From: Acidobacteriota bacterium
Lineage (GTDB): Bacteria; Acidobacteriota; Vicinamibacteria; Vicinamibacterales; UBA2999
Length of the DNA stretch: 64,000 bases
Assembly: GCA_018000455.1 (NCBI GenBank)
Contig: JAGNJW010000013.1
Location: 62,001 to 126,000, forward strand
Reading direction: 5' to 3'
The notes under the pieces were generated by a model. The model searched no databases. It was not told where the DNA came from and saw only the letters and a program-made list of their open reading frames with translations. Positions within the stretch are counted from its first letter, which is position 1, and the number at the start of each line of letters is the position of its first letter. Made by a program: the position numbers and the translations under genes. Positions 17,316 through 25,407 of this stretch are shown one piece after another.

Positions 17316-18095
17316 TCACGTCGCGCTCGGTGGCCCCATCTCCGCGTACTCGCCCCGGCGCCTCCGCAGGTGAATCCGGGCCACATCGCCGAGCATCCGC
17401 AGCCCGTCGCGCAGCGGTCTGACGCGCGACCGCGGGTCGTCGGCCCACGAGACCGGGTGTTCGAGAATACGGAGCCGGAGCTGGCGGGCGATGACGAGCA
17501 CTTCCACGTCGAAGCAAAACCCGTCAATCCGTTGGCGCTCGAACACGGCCACGGTCGACGCCGCGGTGAAGGCCTTGAACCCGCACTGCGAGTCAGAAGT
17601 CCCGGGCAGCAGCACCCGTGAGACGACGGCGCTGAACGCCCGGCCGAGCTGCTCGCGGAGCCAGGGCTGCCGCCGGTCGAGGCGCGATCCCTCGAGCCGC
17701 CTCGAAGCGATGACGATATCGCTACCAGCGGCGACCGCCGCCACGAACGGCGCTGCCATCTCGATCGGCGTTGAGAGGTCGGCGTCGGAGAAGAGTCGCA
17801 CGCGGCCTCGCGCCTCGAGCATGCCGCGGCGCACCGAGCACCCTTTCCCGCGGTTCTCAGGCCTGGTGAGGAGCCGCACGGGCACGGGCCCGGCTGCCGC
17901 GGCCAGGCCGCCGACGATTTCCGCGGTGCCGTCCGTGGCTCCGTCGACGACCACCACGACCTCGGCCGACCACGGCCCCGCGGCGAGCACGCGGCGCACG
18001 TGCGCCAGCGTGGTGGCAATCCGCTCGGCCTCGTTGAACGCCGGAATCACGACGCTTACGTCCGGTGCGGGGTCGGACTGCGGCAACATTCGCAC
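17316..18095 (-). CDS. GT2 glycosyltransferase, dolichyl-phosphate glucose synthase (ALG5)-like
   Basis: 259 residues with a GT-A fold: SVVIPAFNEAERI (14-26), VVVDGATDGT (48-57), and LFSDADLSTP (101-110), whose D-x-D and LSTP are characteristic of ALG5-type enzymes. A later GTSDSQCGFKAF segment is also typical of that branch. There is no C-terminal membrane domain, only a basic amphipathic tail (RIHLRRRRGEY). The predicted role is transfer of a hexose from a nucleotide-sugar to polyprenyl phosphate, making the donor for the membrane transferases downstream. Its start directly abuts the stop of the flavoprotein gene at 18096. This is the second polyprenyl-P-sugar synthase-like gene in the island. 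Confidence 0.86.
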   Translation of the reverse strand: MRMLPQSDPAPDVSVVIPAFNEAERIATTLAHVRRVLAAGPWSAEVVVVVDGATDGTAEIVGGLAAAAGPVPVRLLTRPENRGKGCSVRRGMLEARGRVRLFSDADLSTPIEMAAPFVAAVAAGSDIVIASRRLEGSRLDRRQPWLREQLGRAFSAVVSRVLLPGTSDSQCGFKAFTAASTVAVFERQRIDGFCFDVEVLVIARQLRLRILEHPVSWADDPRSRVRPLRDGLRMLGDVARIHLRRRRGEYAEMGPPSAT

Positions 18096-19514
18096 TCAGG
18101 CATTGCGCCGACGATTGACCAGCGCCGGCGTCCACAGCGTCGGCTCCATGGTGCGATCGCCGCCGTGGTGCAGCCGCTCGGCCACCTCGCGCCCCTGCGC
18201 GAAGCTGTGGTCCTGATTCGACACTTCGTACTTCCAGCCACCGAAGCGCCCGCGGCTGAACACCCCCTGCTGCTCGAACCACTGCAGGATGGGCTCGACG
18301 GTGGCGTCGCGGCCGAGAAACGGCGTGGGATAACCGCGCTCGCAGTGTTGGTGCACCAGCGAGAGCACGGGCGTGCCGGCGGGCAGGAGTCCATCGGCTT
18401 CGAGCGCCGCGCGGACGCGCGCCACGAGCGCCGAGGCCGGCGTTCCGACGTCGGGGAGGCTGGCGACTTCGGCCATGAGCGACCAGGAACGACCCGGCGC
18501 GGGGACGTTGAGCGGACTATAGCGGCTGAGCAGCGTGACGCGGAAATACGGGCTGGACGATTCCGGGAAGTACATCCAGCAACGTTCGGCCAGGTGGGCG
18601 GGCGGCGTGCCCTCGAGTCCCAGGCCCACGATGTCGATGCTCGAGTACCGCAGACGCCCAGGCGCCACGGCAACCGGTGCGGCTGGGTTGCCGCACATGG
18701 TGAGGAGCATGTCGAGCGGCAGCGTCGACACGAGGTGCTGGTAGCCGCGCCGCTCGCCGGTCGTGAGCACGACCTCGCGCCGCTGGAGGTCGAGGCCGGC
18801 AACACGCTGCCCGTAGCGCACGCGTCCGACCGGCAGCGCCGCCGCGATCGCCCGCCACGGCGCACCGGTGCCGCCCTGGCGTGGATAGCGGAACGTGGCG
18901 TTGGGCCCCCACGTGTCGTCATCGCGGCCTTCCGCTACCGCCCGGGCCAGACGATCGACATCGACCACGGCCACGCGATCGCCAGTCCAGCCATGATCCA
19001 GTTCGGCGAGCGGGAACTGCCAGACCTTGCGGTTGTAGGGCCGCATGAAGAGGTCGGCGAGCGCGGCGCCGAACGAGCGGACGATCCACTCGTCAAAATG
19101 CGAGGAGGCCGCCAGGACATCGTGATGCCGCGCCGCGTCGCGCAGGCCGTCGAGCGCACGTTGGCAGTCGTCGGCATCCAGGTGATGCAAGTGGTGCTGG
19201 AAGGGGTACGGGATGAACCGGCCGCGCATCCAGACGGAGCTGTGGCGGCGGTGCACGAGCCATCCTTCGGGGCCGAGCGCCGTGTCCATCGCCCGATCGA
19301 ACGAGTCGTAGTGCGAATGCTGGACGTGGCCGCCGTAGTCCCAGGTGAATCCCTGGCCGTCGGTGAACGACCCGGCGAGCCCCCCGGCGGTCTGGGTGGC
19401 TTCCAGGAGTTCCCAGTCGCACCCCAGTTCCTCGAGCCGCTGCGCGGCGCCGAGTCCGGTCGGGCCGGCACCGACAACGACGATATCGCGTCGATCGGTC
19501 ATCGGTCGTGCCAT
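18096..19514 (-). CDS. FAD-dependent oxidoreductase of the amine oxidase/UDP-galactopyranose mutase-like superfamily
   Basis: 472 residues. The FAD-binding GxGxxG is IVVVGAGPTGLGAAQRLEE near residues 11-29, followed by a dinucleotide acidic segment and the flavin motif 'GGLAGSFTDGQGFTWDYGGH'. 'RGRFIPYPFQHHLHHL' resembles the substrate-site region of UDP-galactopyranose mutase and protoporphyrinogen oxidase relatives. Its position as first gene before a GT2, in a glycan island, favours a sugar-modifying role over haem synthesis. The exact reaction cannot be assigned. It abuts the GT2 gene without a gap. ATG at 19502 is an alternative start that would begin at TDRRDIVVVG. Confidence 0.75.
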   Translation of the reverse strand: MARPMTDRRDIVVVGAGPTGLGAAQRLEELGCDWELLEATQTAGGLAGSFTDGQGFTWDYGGHVQHSHYDSFDRAMDTALGPEGWLVHRRHSSVWMRGRFIPYPFQHHLHHLDADDCQRALDGLRDAARHHDVLAASSHFDEWIVRSFGAALADLFMRPYNRKVWQFPLAELDHGWTGDRVAVVDVDRLARAVAEGRDDDTWGPNATFRYPRQGGTGAPWRAIAAALPVGRVRYGQRVAGLDLQRREVVLTTGERRGYQHLVSTLPLDMLLTMCGNPAAPVAVAPGRLRYSSIDIVGLGLEGTPPAHLAERCWMYFPESSSPYFRVTLLSRYSPLNVPAPGRSWSLMAEVASLPDVGTPASALVARVRAALEADGLLPAGTPVLSLVHQHCERGYPTPFLGRDATVEPILQWFEQQGVFSRGRFGGWKYEVSNQDHSFAQGREVAERLHHGGDRTMEPTLWTPALVNRRRNA

Positions 19515-19803
19515 TTCGCGCTCACCGCCAACGAGCGGCGAGTGCTGAAGGCAGACGGCACCCCACGGGTGGGGACGGTGCTGACAGACGGGGAGGTGTG
19601 GGACACGGGGTCAGACGCTCGGGCGCCTCGATCCGCGGCTTCCCGCGCGCTCGACGCATCGTCAATGATCTACGCCGCCGCCCGCCATCGCAAGGCGCGG
19701 CCGCAACCCGTCCCCGTCCCGCGGCGCTACACCATGGAGCCGGCCGGGGAACAGCGCGCTACTCGCGCCGTCCAATACTGTGACGCCCCGAGGAGGGGAC
19801 GCC
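19515..19803. other. Intergenic region, no gene seen
   Basis: This gap of about 290 bp separates divergent genes. It contains a G-rich block (about 19560-19615) with two similar copies of a TGACAGAC/GGTCAGAC word beside GGGGACGGTG and GGGACACGGG, which resembles a decayed REP-like intergenic sequence. Near its right end an AATACT box (about 19774-19779) precedes an AGGAGG (19791-19796) for the downstream gene. No open frame in it looks protein-like. Confidence 0.4.
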
Positions 19804-20208
19804 ATGACCCAGACGACCTTCCGTGACCCCGGCGCCTCGCTCGTCACGACCACCAACGTCACCTATGCGCTGCACGCGCTGGGCTTGGCGATCGGCGCCT
19901 TCGGTGCGGCGACCGTCGTCGGCTCGTTCGTGTTCGGGTGGCCGTCGATCATCGCGGTCATCATCAACTACGTGAAGCGCGACGAGGCCCGCGGCACCTG
20001 GCTCGAATCGCACTTCACATGGCAGATCCGCACGTTCTGGATCGCGCTCCTGTGGACGCTCGTCATCGGCGGGGTCGGCGCGCTGCTGGCCATCGTGCTC
20101 GTCGGCTTCGCGATCTGGGCGGTGGGCTTCTTCGTGCTCGGCCTGTGGGCCATCTATCGGATCGCACGGGGCTGGCTGGCGCTGCGCGACCGGCGCACCA
20201 TCGCCTAG
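19804..20208 (+). CDS. DUF4870-type small membrane protein
   Basis: 134 residues with three hydrophobic segments, around residues 20-50, 78-100 and 100-125. The 'IIAVIINYVKRDEARGTWLESHFTWQIRTFW' block is characteristic of DUF4870/Tic20-like proteins: KRDEA, a conserved H and W in 'SHFTWQ'. It acts in the cytoplasmic membrane; function in the family is not established. The start at ATG 19804 is fixed by AGGAGG at 19791-19796; an upstream ATG at 19780 would put the SD inside the gene. It is followed 72 bp later by the PadR gene, whose operator palindrome lies between, so it is not part of that operon. Confidence 0.8.
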   Translation: MTQTTFRDPGASLVTTTNVTYALHALGLAIGAFGAATVVGSFVFGWPSIIAVIINYVKRDEARGTWLESHFTWQIRTFWIALLWTLVIGGVGALLAIVLVGFAIWAVGFFVLGLWAIYRIARGWLALRDRRTIA

Positions 20209-20253
20209 CGGCGGCCCACCGGCGGCGACGAGGCGGCGGAACGGTTGGCCATC

Positions 20254-20272
20254 TATACCGTAATACGGTATA
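20254..20272. promoter_or_regulatory. Perfect 19-bp palindrome, PadR-type operator overlapping the promoter
   Basis: TATACCGTAATACGGTATA has 9-bp arms that are exact inverted repeats around A20263. It stands in GC-rich DNA 8 bp before the PadR ATG (20281). PadR regulators bind AT-flanked palindromes in their own promoter. The right arm overlaps TATACA (20269-20274), a -10-like box exactly 6 nt before the ATG, so bound repressor would block transcription initiation. Confidence 0.8.
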
Positions 20273-20280
20273 CAAGCCCC

Positions 20281-20631
20281 ATGCCGCCGTCTCCAGTCGA
20301 CCAGCTCCCGCTCGGCGTCCCCGTCTACCAAGTCCTGCTGTCGCTGGTGGACCGTGACCTCCACGGCTATGCCCTCATCAAGGACATCGACCAGCGCACG
20401 GGCGGCGAGGTGCGGCTCACGGCCAGCACGCTCTACGGCGCGGTCGCGCGTCTCTTGCACGCCGGCCTCATCAGCGAGCTCGACCCCGAACCCGGCGACG
20501 AGCGACGGCGGCGCTACCGCATCACGCGCTCGGGTCGCGCCTTGCTCACGCGCGAAGCCGAGCGCCTCACCCGCGCTGCCGGGTGGGCCGTCGCCAAACG
20601 CCTCGTGCAAGCTCCAGGGGGCCGGTCGTGA
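20281..20631 (+). CDS. PadR family transcriptional regulator
   Basis: 116 residues. The winged-helix core is LPLGVPVYQVLLSLVDRDLHGYALIKDI, with the typical DxHGYALIK, followed by RLTASTLYGAVARLLHAGLI (recognition helix, the family's TLY.A..RL signature) and a wing 'DERRRRYRITRSGRALL'. The C-terminal helix is short, giving a PadR-s1-like protein. In acidobacteria such genes commonly stand directly before ADOP-type permeases. Here the PadR stop TGA overlaps the GTG start of the permease (GTGA), so repressor and target are co-translated. The perfect palindrome just upstream indicates autoregulation. The ligand is unknown. An upstream in-frame ATG (20245) would place the operator within the gene and is rejected. 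Confidence 0.92.
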   Translation: MPPSPVDQLPLGVPVYQVLLSLVDRDLHGYALIKDIDQRTGGEVRLTASTLYGAVARLLHAGLISELDPEPGDERRRRYRITRSGRALLTREAERLTRAAGWAVAKRLVQAPGGRS

Positions 20632-23282
20632 CCGGTCTCCTGCGCTGGATCGTGCGGCTGGCGGTCCGGCTCAGTCGCCGCGATCGCAGCGCCTCCACCA
20701 CGAACGACCTCCTGGCGACCGTCGACCAGCTCGCGACGGATGCCAGGGCCAGTGGCGGCCGGCGGGGCGAAGCGGCCTATCTGTGTCGCGAGGCCGCCGA
20801 TGCACTCCGTGAGGCATTGGGAGGCCGCCGAGGTCCGGTGCAGGACCGCGCCTGGAGCGGCCGCGTGTTGGACGGTGTGCAGCACGACGGGCGCAGCAGC
20901 CTGCGGCACATGCGCGACCGACCGCTGGCCACGGCAGGTGTCGTCGGCGCTCTGGCGCTGGCTGTCGGATCGGTGGCGACGACCTACGCGGTGGCAACCG
21001 CGGTGCTGTGGCGCCCGCTGCCCTTTCCCGACCCGGATGGCCTGGTGTTCGTCTGGGAAGCGGCCGGCGACGACGGCGGCGCGTTCCGCGTCACGAGCGG
21101 ACGCTTCGCCGACTGGTCACGCACCAACCGGGCGTTCTCGCAGATGGCGCTGTTCTCGGCTGCATCGTTCTCGCTGGACGGACCAGACGGCGGCCGACCG
21201 TTCCGCGGCGTGCGCGTCGGGGCAACCTACTTCGACACGCTGGGCTTACGCCCGGTGCTCGGTCGCGGCTTCACGGCAGACGACGAGACCCCCGGTCGCG
21301 ACAAGGTCATCGTGCTCTCGCATGCCGCCTGGCGCCAGCGTCTGGGCGCGCGCCTAGACGTCATCGGCACCGAACTCAGACTGAGTGGCGAGCCGTTCAC
21401 GGTGGTTGGCGTCATGCCGGACGTCGTGACGCCGACCTGGCCCGCCAATCCTGCGCGCGTCGGCGTGGACGCGCGCCAACGGGAGTTCTGGGTGCCGATG
21501 GCGCAAACGCCCGAGCGGATCGCCAACACGACCTCGCACGTCTACGGCGTCGTTGCCCGTCTGGCTCCGGGCGTGACGGCCGAGCGGGCCGACGCCGAGA
21601 TGCGCGCGTCGGCTGACCCCACGGCCGCCGACGCACACCCCGGCATGGTCACCGCATTCCGCGAGCAGTTCGTGCGCGACGCGCGGTCACCGCTGCTCAC
21701 GCTGCTCGCCGCATCGTTGGCCGTCCTGCTGGTGGCCTGTGCCAACCTCGCCGCCCTGCACGTGGCGCTCTTCGAAAGCCGCCGGGCCGAGATGGCTGTG
21801 CGCACGGCGCTCGGCGCCGGCCGTGGCCGGCTCGCGAGCCAGCTGTTCATCGACGCCACCGTGCTGGCGCTCTTCGGCGGTGCCGCCGGCACGGCGCTGG
21901 CCGCGCTTGCGACCGCGTGGCTGCCCGGGGCCCTGCCGCCCTCGATCCCATTCCTCACCGCACCGCGCATCGACCTGCCAGTAGCTTTGTTCGCCGCCGC
22001 CGTGACCGGCCTGGCCGCCGTCATGCTCTCGACCTGGCCCCTCATGCGCCTCATGCAGCAAGCCCCGGCGCCTCGAGGGACCGCGCCGCCTGGGCGATCG
22101 CTCGTCTACCGCGTGGTGGTGGCTGCGCAGGTGGCCGTGAGCGTTGGCCTGGCCGCGCCGGCGGCGCTGCTCGGGCAATCACTGCGTGGGCTCGAGGCGC
22201 GCGACCTGGGCTTCACGATCGAGGACGTTGGTGCGGCCGATCTGGCGCTGCCGGCCAGCGCCACGCGGTCGCTCGCACAGGCGGTGCGCTTCGAAAGTGC
22301 TGTGCGCCAGGTCTTCGCCGCGCGTCCCGAGGTGCAGGGGGTCGCGCTGGCCTACGACCATCCGCTCGATGCCAACTGGAGCACGAGTATCGCTCTCGTC
22401 GGTGAGGCGCGCGCACCATCGGACGAGGGCACGCAGGCGCAACTGCGGATCGTCAGTCCCAGCTACTTTGCGGCCCTCGACGTCGAGGTCGTCGAGGGAC
22501 GGCCCTTCGCCGACAGCGACCACCACGCCGCACGCGGCGTGATGGTGGTCAACGAATCGTTCGCAGCGGCGCACGGCGGCCACGTGCTCGGCCGCCAGGT
22601 GCGGGACGGCACGGCGCGCTACACGTGGGGCGCTGAGGTGCCTCAGGAATACGAGATCGTCGGCATCGTGGAGAACGAGCGGTTTCGCGGCGTCGACCAG
22701 CCGTTGCTGCCCGCGGCCTACGTCAGCGCAAAGCAGTTCCCGCTCACCGAAGCCGTGCTGCTCGTACGTGCGCGCGGCGGCCTCGCCAGCTTGGCCGGCG
22801 ATCTGCGGACGCTCGTGCGTCAGGTCGAGCCAACCGCCACGATCGGGCCCCTGCGCCCGCTGGCCGGCATCCTGGCCGATCAGCTCGCGCCGCGACAAAT
22901 CACTGCCGATGCCACGGGCGCCTTCGCCGCCGCGGCGGTGGCACTGGCGACTCTCGGCCTCTACGGGTTGATGGCCGTCGTCGTCACGGGTCGGACGCGC
23001 GATCTGGGCATCCGCCTGGCGCTTGGAGCGTCACCCGGCCGGGTGGCACGCGCGGTGGTCGTCGAGGGAATCGCGCTCGTGACCGTGGGCGTGGCTGCCG
23101 GCTTGCTGCTCGGCCTCGCGACAGGACGCGCCGTCGCGCATCTGCTCGTCGATGTCTCGGCGAGCGATCCGGTCACCCTGTCGGCGGTGGCTCTGACGCT
23201 GGTCGGGGCCGCACTGGCGGCCGTGGCGGGCCCGGCCCGGCGGGCAGCGCTGGTCGATCCGGCCACGGCCTTGCGCGCGTAA
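20628..23282 (+). CDS. ADOP-family duplicated ABC permease (MacB/FtsX-like)
   Basis: 884 residues from the GTG at 20628. A cytoplasmic N-terminal domain of about 90 residues (SRRDRSASTTNDLLATVDQ ...) is typical of the ADOP group. After the first TM (about 100-120) comes a MacB periplasmic core (WEAAGDDGGAFRVTSG ... VVGVMPDVV), three TMs with an FtsX motif (ESRRAEMAVRTALGAGRGRL), a second periplasmic core (about 520-700) and a second FtsX unit (RTRDLGIRLALGASPGRVAR). It has two permease halves in one chain but no ATPase domain, and no ATPase gene is adjacent. The family is linked to export or to mechanotransmission of periplasmic processes; substrate is unknown. Co-transcribed with the PadR gene by a GTGA overlap. 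Confidence 0.92.
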   Translation: MTGLLRWIVRLAVRLSRRDRSASTTNDLLATVDQLATDARASGGRRGEAAYLCREAADALREALGGRRGPVQDRAWSGRVLDGVQHDGRSSLRHMRDRPLATAGVVGALALAVGSVATTYAVATAVLWRPLPFPDPDGLVFVWEAAGDDGGAFRVTSGRFADWSRTNRAFSQMALFSAASFSLDGPDGGRPFRGVRVGATYFDTLGLRPVLGRGFTADDETPGRDKVIVLSHAAWRQRLGARLDVIGTELRLSGEPFTVVGVMPDVVTPTWPANPARVGVDARQREFWVPMAQTPERIANTTSHVYGVVARLAPGVTAERADAEMRASADPTAADAHPGMVTAFREQFVRDARSPLLTLLAASLAVLLVACANLAALHVALFESRRAEMAVRTALGAGRGRLASQLFIDATVLALFGGAAGTALAALATAWLPGALPPSIPFLTAPRIDLPVALFAAAVTGLAAVMLSTWPLMRLMQQAPAPRGTAPPGRSLVYRVVVAAQVAVSVGLAAPAALLGQSLRGLEARDLGFTIEDVGAADLALPASATRSLAQAVRFESAVRQVFAARPEVQGVALAYDHPLDANWSTSIALVGEARAPSDEGTQAQLRIVSPSYFAALDVEVVEGRPFADSDHHAARGVMVVNESFAAAHGGHVLGRQVRDGTARYTWGAEVPQEYEIVGIVENERFRGVDQPLLPAAYVSAKQFPLTEAVLLVRARGGLASLAGDLRTLVRQVEPTATIGPLRPLAGILADQLAPRQITADATGAFAAAAVALATLGLYGLMAVVVTGRTRDLGIRLALGASPGRVARAVVVEGIALVTVGVAAGLLLGLATGRAVAHLLVDVSASDPVTLSAVALTLVGAALAAVAGPARRAALVDPATALRA

Positions 23283-23369
23283 GCGATGGCGGCGTGATCC
23301 ATTGGGACGATGGCACGGTCGACGATCCGACGCGCGAGCCCCAAGACCCAGGTGTGCGCGTGCCGCTGG

Positions 23370-24068
23370 CTACGGTGTGCCGCCGGCGTGCCGGGCGAGC
23401 GCGGCGCGCCAATCGCTGCTCGGCTCGGGCGCGCCACCCAGGCCCTGCGTCACGATCTGCCCCGTGCGGTAGGCGACGCCGTAGAAGCGCTCGTTGGCGT
23501 CGCGGTCTTGACGAATCGTGCTGCCGGCCAGCGACACACCGGCGAAGAGCCCGCGCGTGCGCGAGTAGCTCAGAATCTGCGCACGCAGCTGGATGTCGGT
23601 GGACGCCTGGGCATCGCGGCCGACGGGTCCCGCCGCCACCGACGCGCTCGCGCCGATCTTGAACTGGTTCTTGAGCAGCTGCTCGAGACCGCGCCGGTTC
23701 TGGACGACGAGCACGAGGTCGATCGCCTGGGCGCCGATCTGGAAACCGATGCTGCCGCCCGTGATGGTCAGAAAGGCCGGCGACGACCAGGCGCCGCTCT
23801 TGGTATCGCGCACGCTGATGACACCGTGCCCGCGCGACCCGCCCACGACGAAGCCGGCCTTCACGAGTGACGGGAAGACGGCGATGGCCTCGGCCTTCTC
23901 GAGAATGTTACGCGGTACGGACGAATCCCCCGCGGCCATGACTTCGTCGAGCACGACGATCGCCTCTTTGATGCGATCGGACTCCTTCACGCCCTCCTGG
24001 GCGAGCGGCTGCGCGGTGAGAGCGGCGAGGGCCAGCGCGACGGCGACGGAGCAAGATTGAACACTCAT
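23370..24068 (-). CDS. SYLF/Ysc84-domain lipid-binding protein, secreted
   Basis: 232 residues. A signal peptide (MSVQSCSVAVALALAALTAQPLAQ) precedes a SYLF (DUF500/Ysc84) domain. It contains IPRNILEKAEAIAVFPS-like sequence, 'AGFVVGGSRGHGVISVRD', 'WSSPAFLTITGGSIGFQIGAQ' and the tail 'LFAGVSLAGSTIRQDRDANERFYG', all conserved in bacterial members. The domain binds phosphoinositides in eukaryotes; the bacterial role is unknown, with a periplasmic location here. The ATG has TAGACT exactly 6 nt upstream, which suggests a leaderless transcript. It converges with the ADOP gene. Confidence 0.9.
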   Translation of the reverse strand: MSVQSCSVAVALALAALTAQPLAQEGVKESDRIKEAIVVLDEVMAAGDSSVPRNILEKAEAIAVFPSLVKAGFVVGGSRGHGVISVRDTKSGAWSSPAFLTITGGSIGFQIGAQAIDLVLVVQNRRGLEQLLKNQFKIGASASVAAGPVGRDAQASTDIQLRAQILSYSRTRGLFAGVSLAGSTIRQDRDANERFYGVAYRTGQIVTQGLGGAPEPSSDWRAALARHAGGTP

Positions 24069-24074
24069 GTTTCG

Positions 24075-24080
24075 AGTCTA
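24075..24080 (-). promoter_or_regulatory. -10-like TAGACT, leaderless start of the SYLF gene
   Basis: On the minus strand TAGACT is followed by CGAAAC and then the ATG at 24068, a gap of 6 nt. No SD sequence fits in that space. Confidence 0.5.
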
Positions 24081-24138
24081 TCAGCGTGCCGCCGCGGCGG
24101 CAGAACTGGGTGAGACTTCTCCGGCCCCGCCGTCCCGC

Positions 24139-25398
24139 CTAGAGGAAGGCCGGCGCCCCGGCCCGGAAATCGGCGCCGAGGATCGCCGCCGAGTTGGCCC
24201 CCAGCCAGTCGTCGAGCACACGGGCGTAGACAGCGCGGAAATCGGTTTCATAACGCACGTCGCCGGCGCTGTTCTCGAGCCCGGGGTTGGCCGGATCGTT
24301 GCTGAGACGCGCCGCGGTGCCGTAGAGTCCGCCGCGGACGAGCCCGCCGAGCGCCATCATCACGCCGGCCGCGCCGTGATCGGTGCCCTGGCTGCCGTTC
24401 TCACTGATGCGCCGGCCGAACTCCGAGAAGATGATGATGAGGGAGGAATCGAGCATCCCCTGGTTGCGCAGGTCGGTGTAGAACGTCCCGAGTCCGTTGT
24501 TCACGGTGGTCATGAGCGTGTTGTAGGCGCCGTTGAGCGGATTCTGGTTGGCGTGGGTGTCGAAGCCGCCGGTCGAGACCCAGAACACCTTGGTGCCGAT
24601 CTGTCGGTTCATGGCACCGGCCACCGCCTGCAGCGCCTGCCCGAAGCCGTTGTTCGGGTAGGTCAGCGATGGGCGGTAGCTGGCCACGGTGGCGACGCGG
24701 TCGAGCGTGCCGAGCGCGGCCTGCGCCGTCGAGTTCACGAACGACAGATGCGGCCGGTCGGCCGGCAGGTGCGACGAGATACGCGTCGCGGCGGCGCGTT
24801 CGAATCCGGCTTCGGCGCCGGAGTTCGGGCTCGCGAAGCTGTAGGTCGCCGGGCTCGTGATGGCCGGCACGCCCACCAGGCGTGCCTGCAGGGCTCGCGG
24901 CGTCTCGCGCGTGGTGTTCCAGCCGACGAGCGGATCGATGGGCGACGGCAAGGTGTCGAGATAGCGCCCCAGCCAGCCGGTGCCCTGCGCGTTGTTCGGG
25001 TTGGCCGTGCCGTAGATGTCGAAGCCCTCGAAGTGCGAGCGGCTCGAGTTCTGATATCCGGTGCGCTGGATGATGGCGAGCCGGCCGCCGTCGAAGATCT
25101 GCTTGAGGCCGCCGAGCGCGGGGTGCAGGCCCAGCACGCTGCCGCTCCGGTCGGTGCCCACCTGCAGCACCTGCCCGGCGGGCACGGCGATCGTCGGCCG
25201 GCGCGCGTAGTAGTCGACATCACCGTACGGCACGAGCATGCTCAGCGCGTCGTTGCCCCCATTCAAGTAGACGACGACCAGGTTACGTGCCCCGCCGCCC
25301 TGCGCCAGCGCCAGGTCGGTCAGGAACCCGGGGGCTGCGAACCCGAACGTGAAGGCGCTGACACCGCCGCGGACGAACTGTCTGCGCGTGACGTGCAT
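24139..25398 (-). CDS. DUF1501 domain-containing protein (Tat-exported, sulfatase-fold)
   Basis: 419 residues. The N-terminus MHVTRRQFVRGGVSAF carries a twin-arginine (RR at 5-6) export signal. It is followed by NLVVVYLNGGNDALSMLVP, the DUF1501 opening, 'FWVSTGGFDTHANQ' and 'LIIIFSEFGRRISENGS.GTDHG', the metal-site motifs that DUF1501 shares with the alkaline phosphatase/sulfatase fold. It is predicted to be periplasmic; the substrate is not known. It lies 9 bp downstream of the DUF1800 gene, its constant partner in Planctomycetes, Acidobacteria and others, so the two surely act together. Confidence 0.92.
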   Translation of the reverse strand: MHVTRRQFVRGGVSAFTFGFAAPGFLTDLALAQGGGARNLVVVYLNGGNDALSMLVPYGDVDYYARRPTIAVPAGQVLQVGTDRSGSVLGLHPALGGLKQIFDGGRLAIIQRTGYQNSSRSHFEGFDIYGTANPNNAQGTGWLGRYLDTLPSPIDPLVGWNTTRETPRALQARLVGVPAITSPATYSFASPNSGAEAGFERAAATRISSHLPADRPHLSFVNSTAQAALGTLDRVATVASYRPSLTYPNNGFGQALQAVAGAMNRQIGTKVFWVSTGGFDTHANQNPLNGAYNTLMTTVNNGLGTFYTDLRNQGMLDSSLIIIFSEFGRRISENGSQGTDHGAAGVMMALGGLVRGGLYGTAARLSNDPANPGLENSAGDVRYETDFRAVYARVLDDWLGANSAAILGADFRAGAPAFL

Positions 25399-25407
25399 GG
25401 CTCGCTC

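Noticed and set aside
18096..19514. Protoporphyrinogen oxidase (haem synthesis)
   Set aside because: The FAD fold is shared, but there are no haem genes nearby and the gene sits in a glycan operon, so I keep a broader oxidoreductase call.
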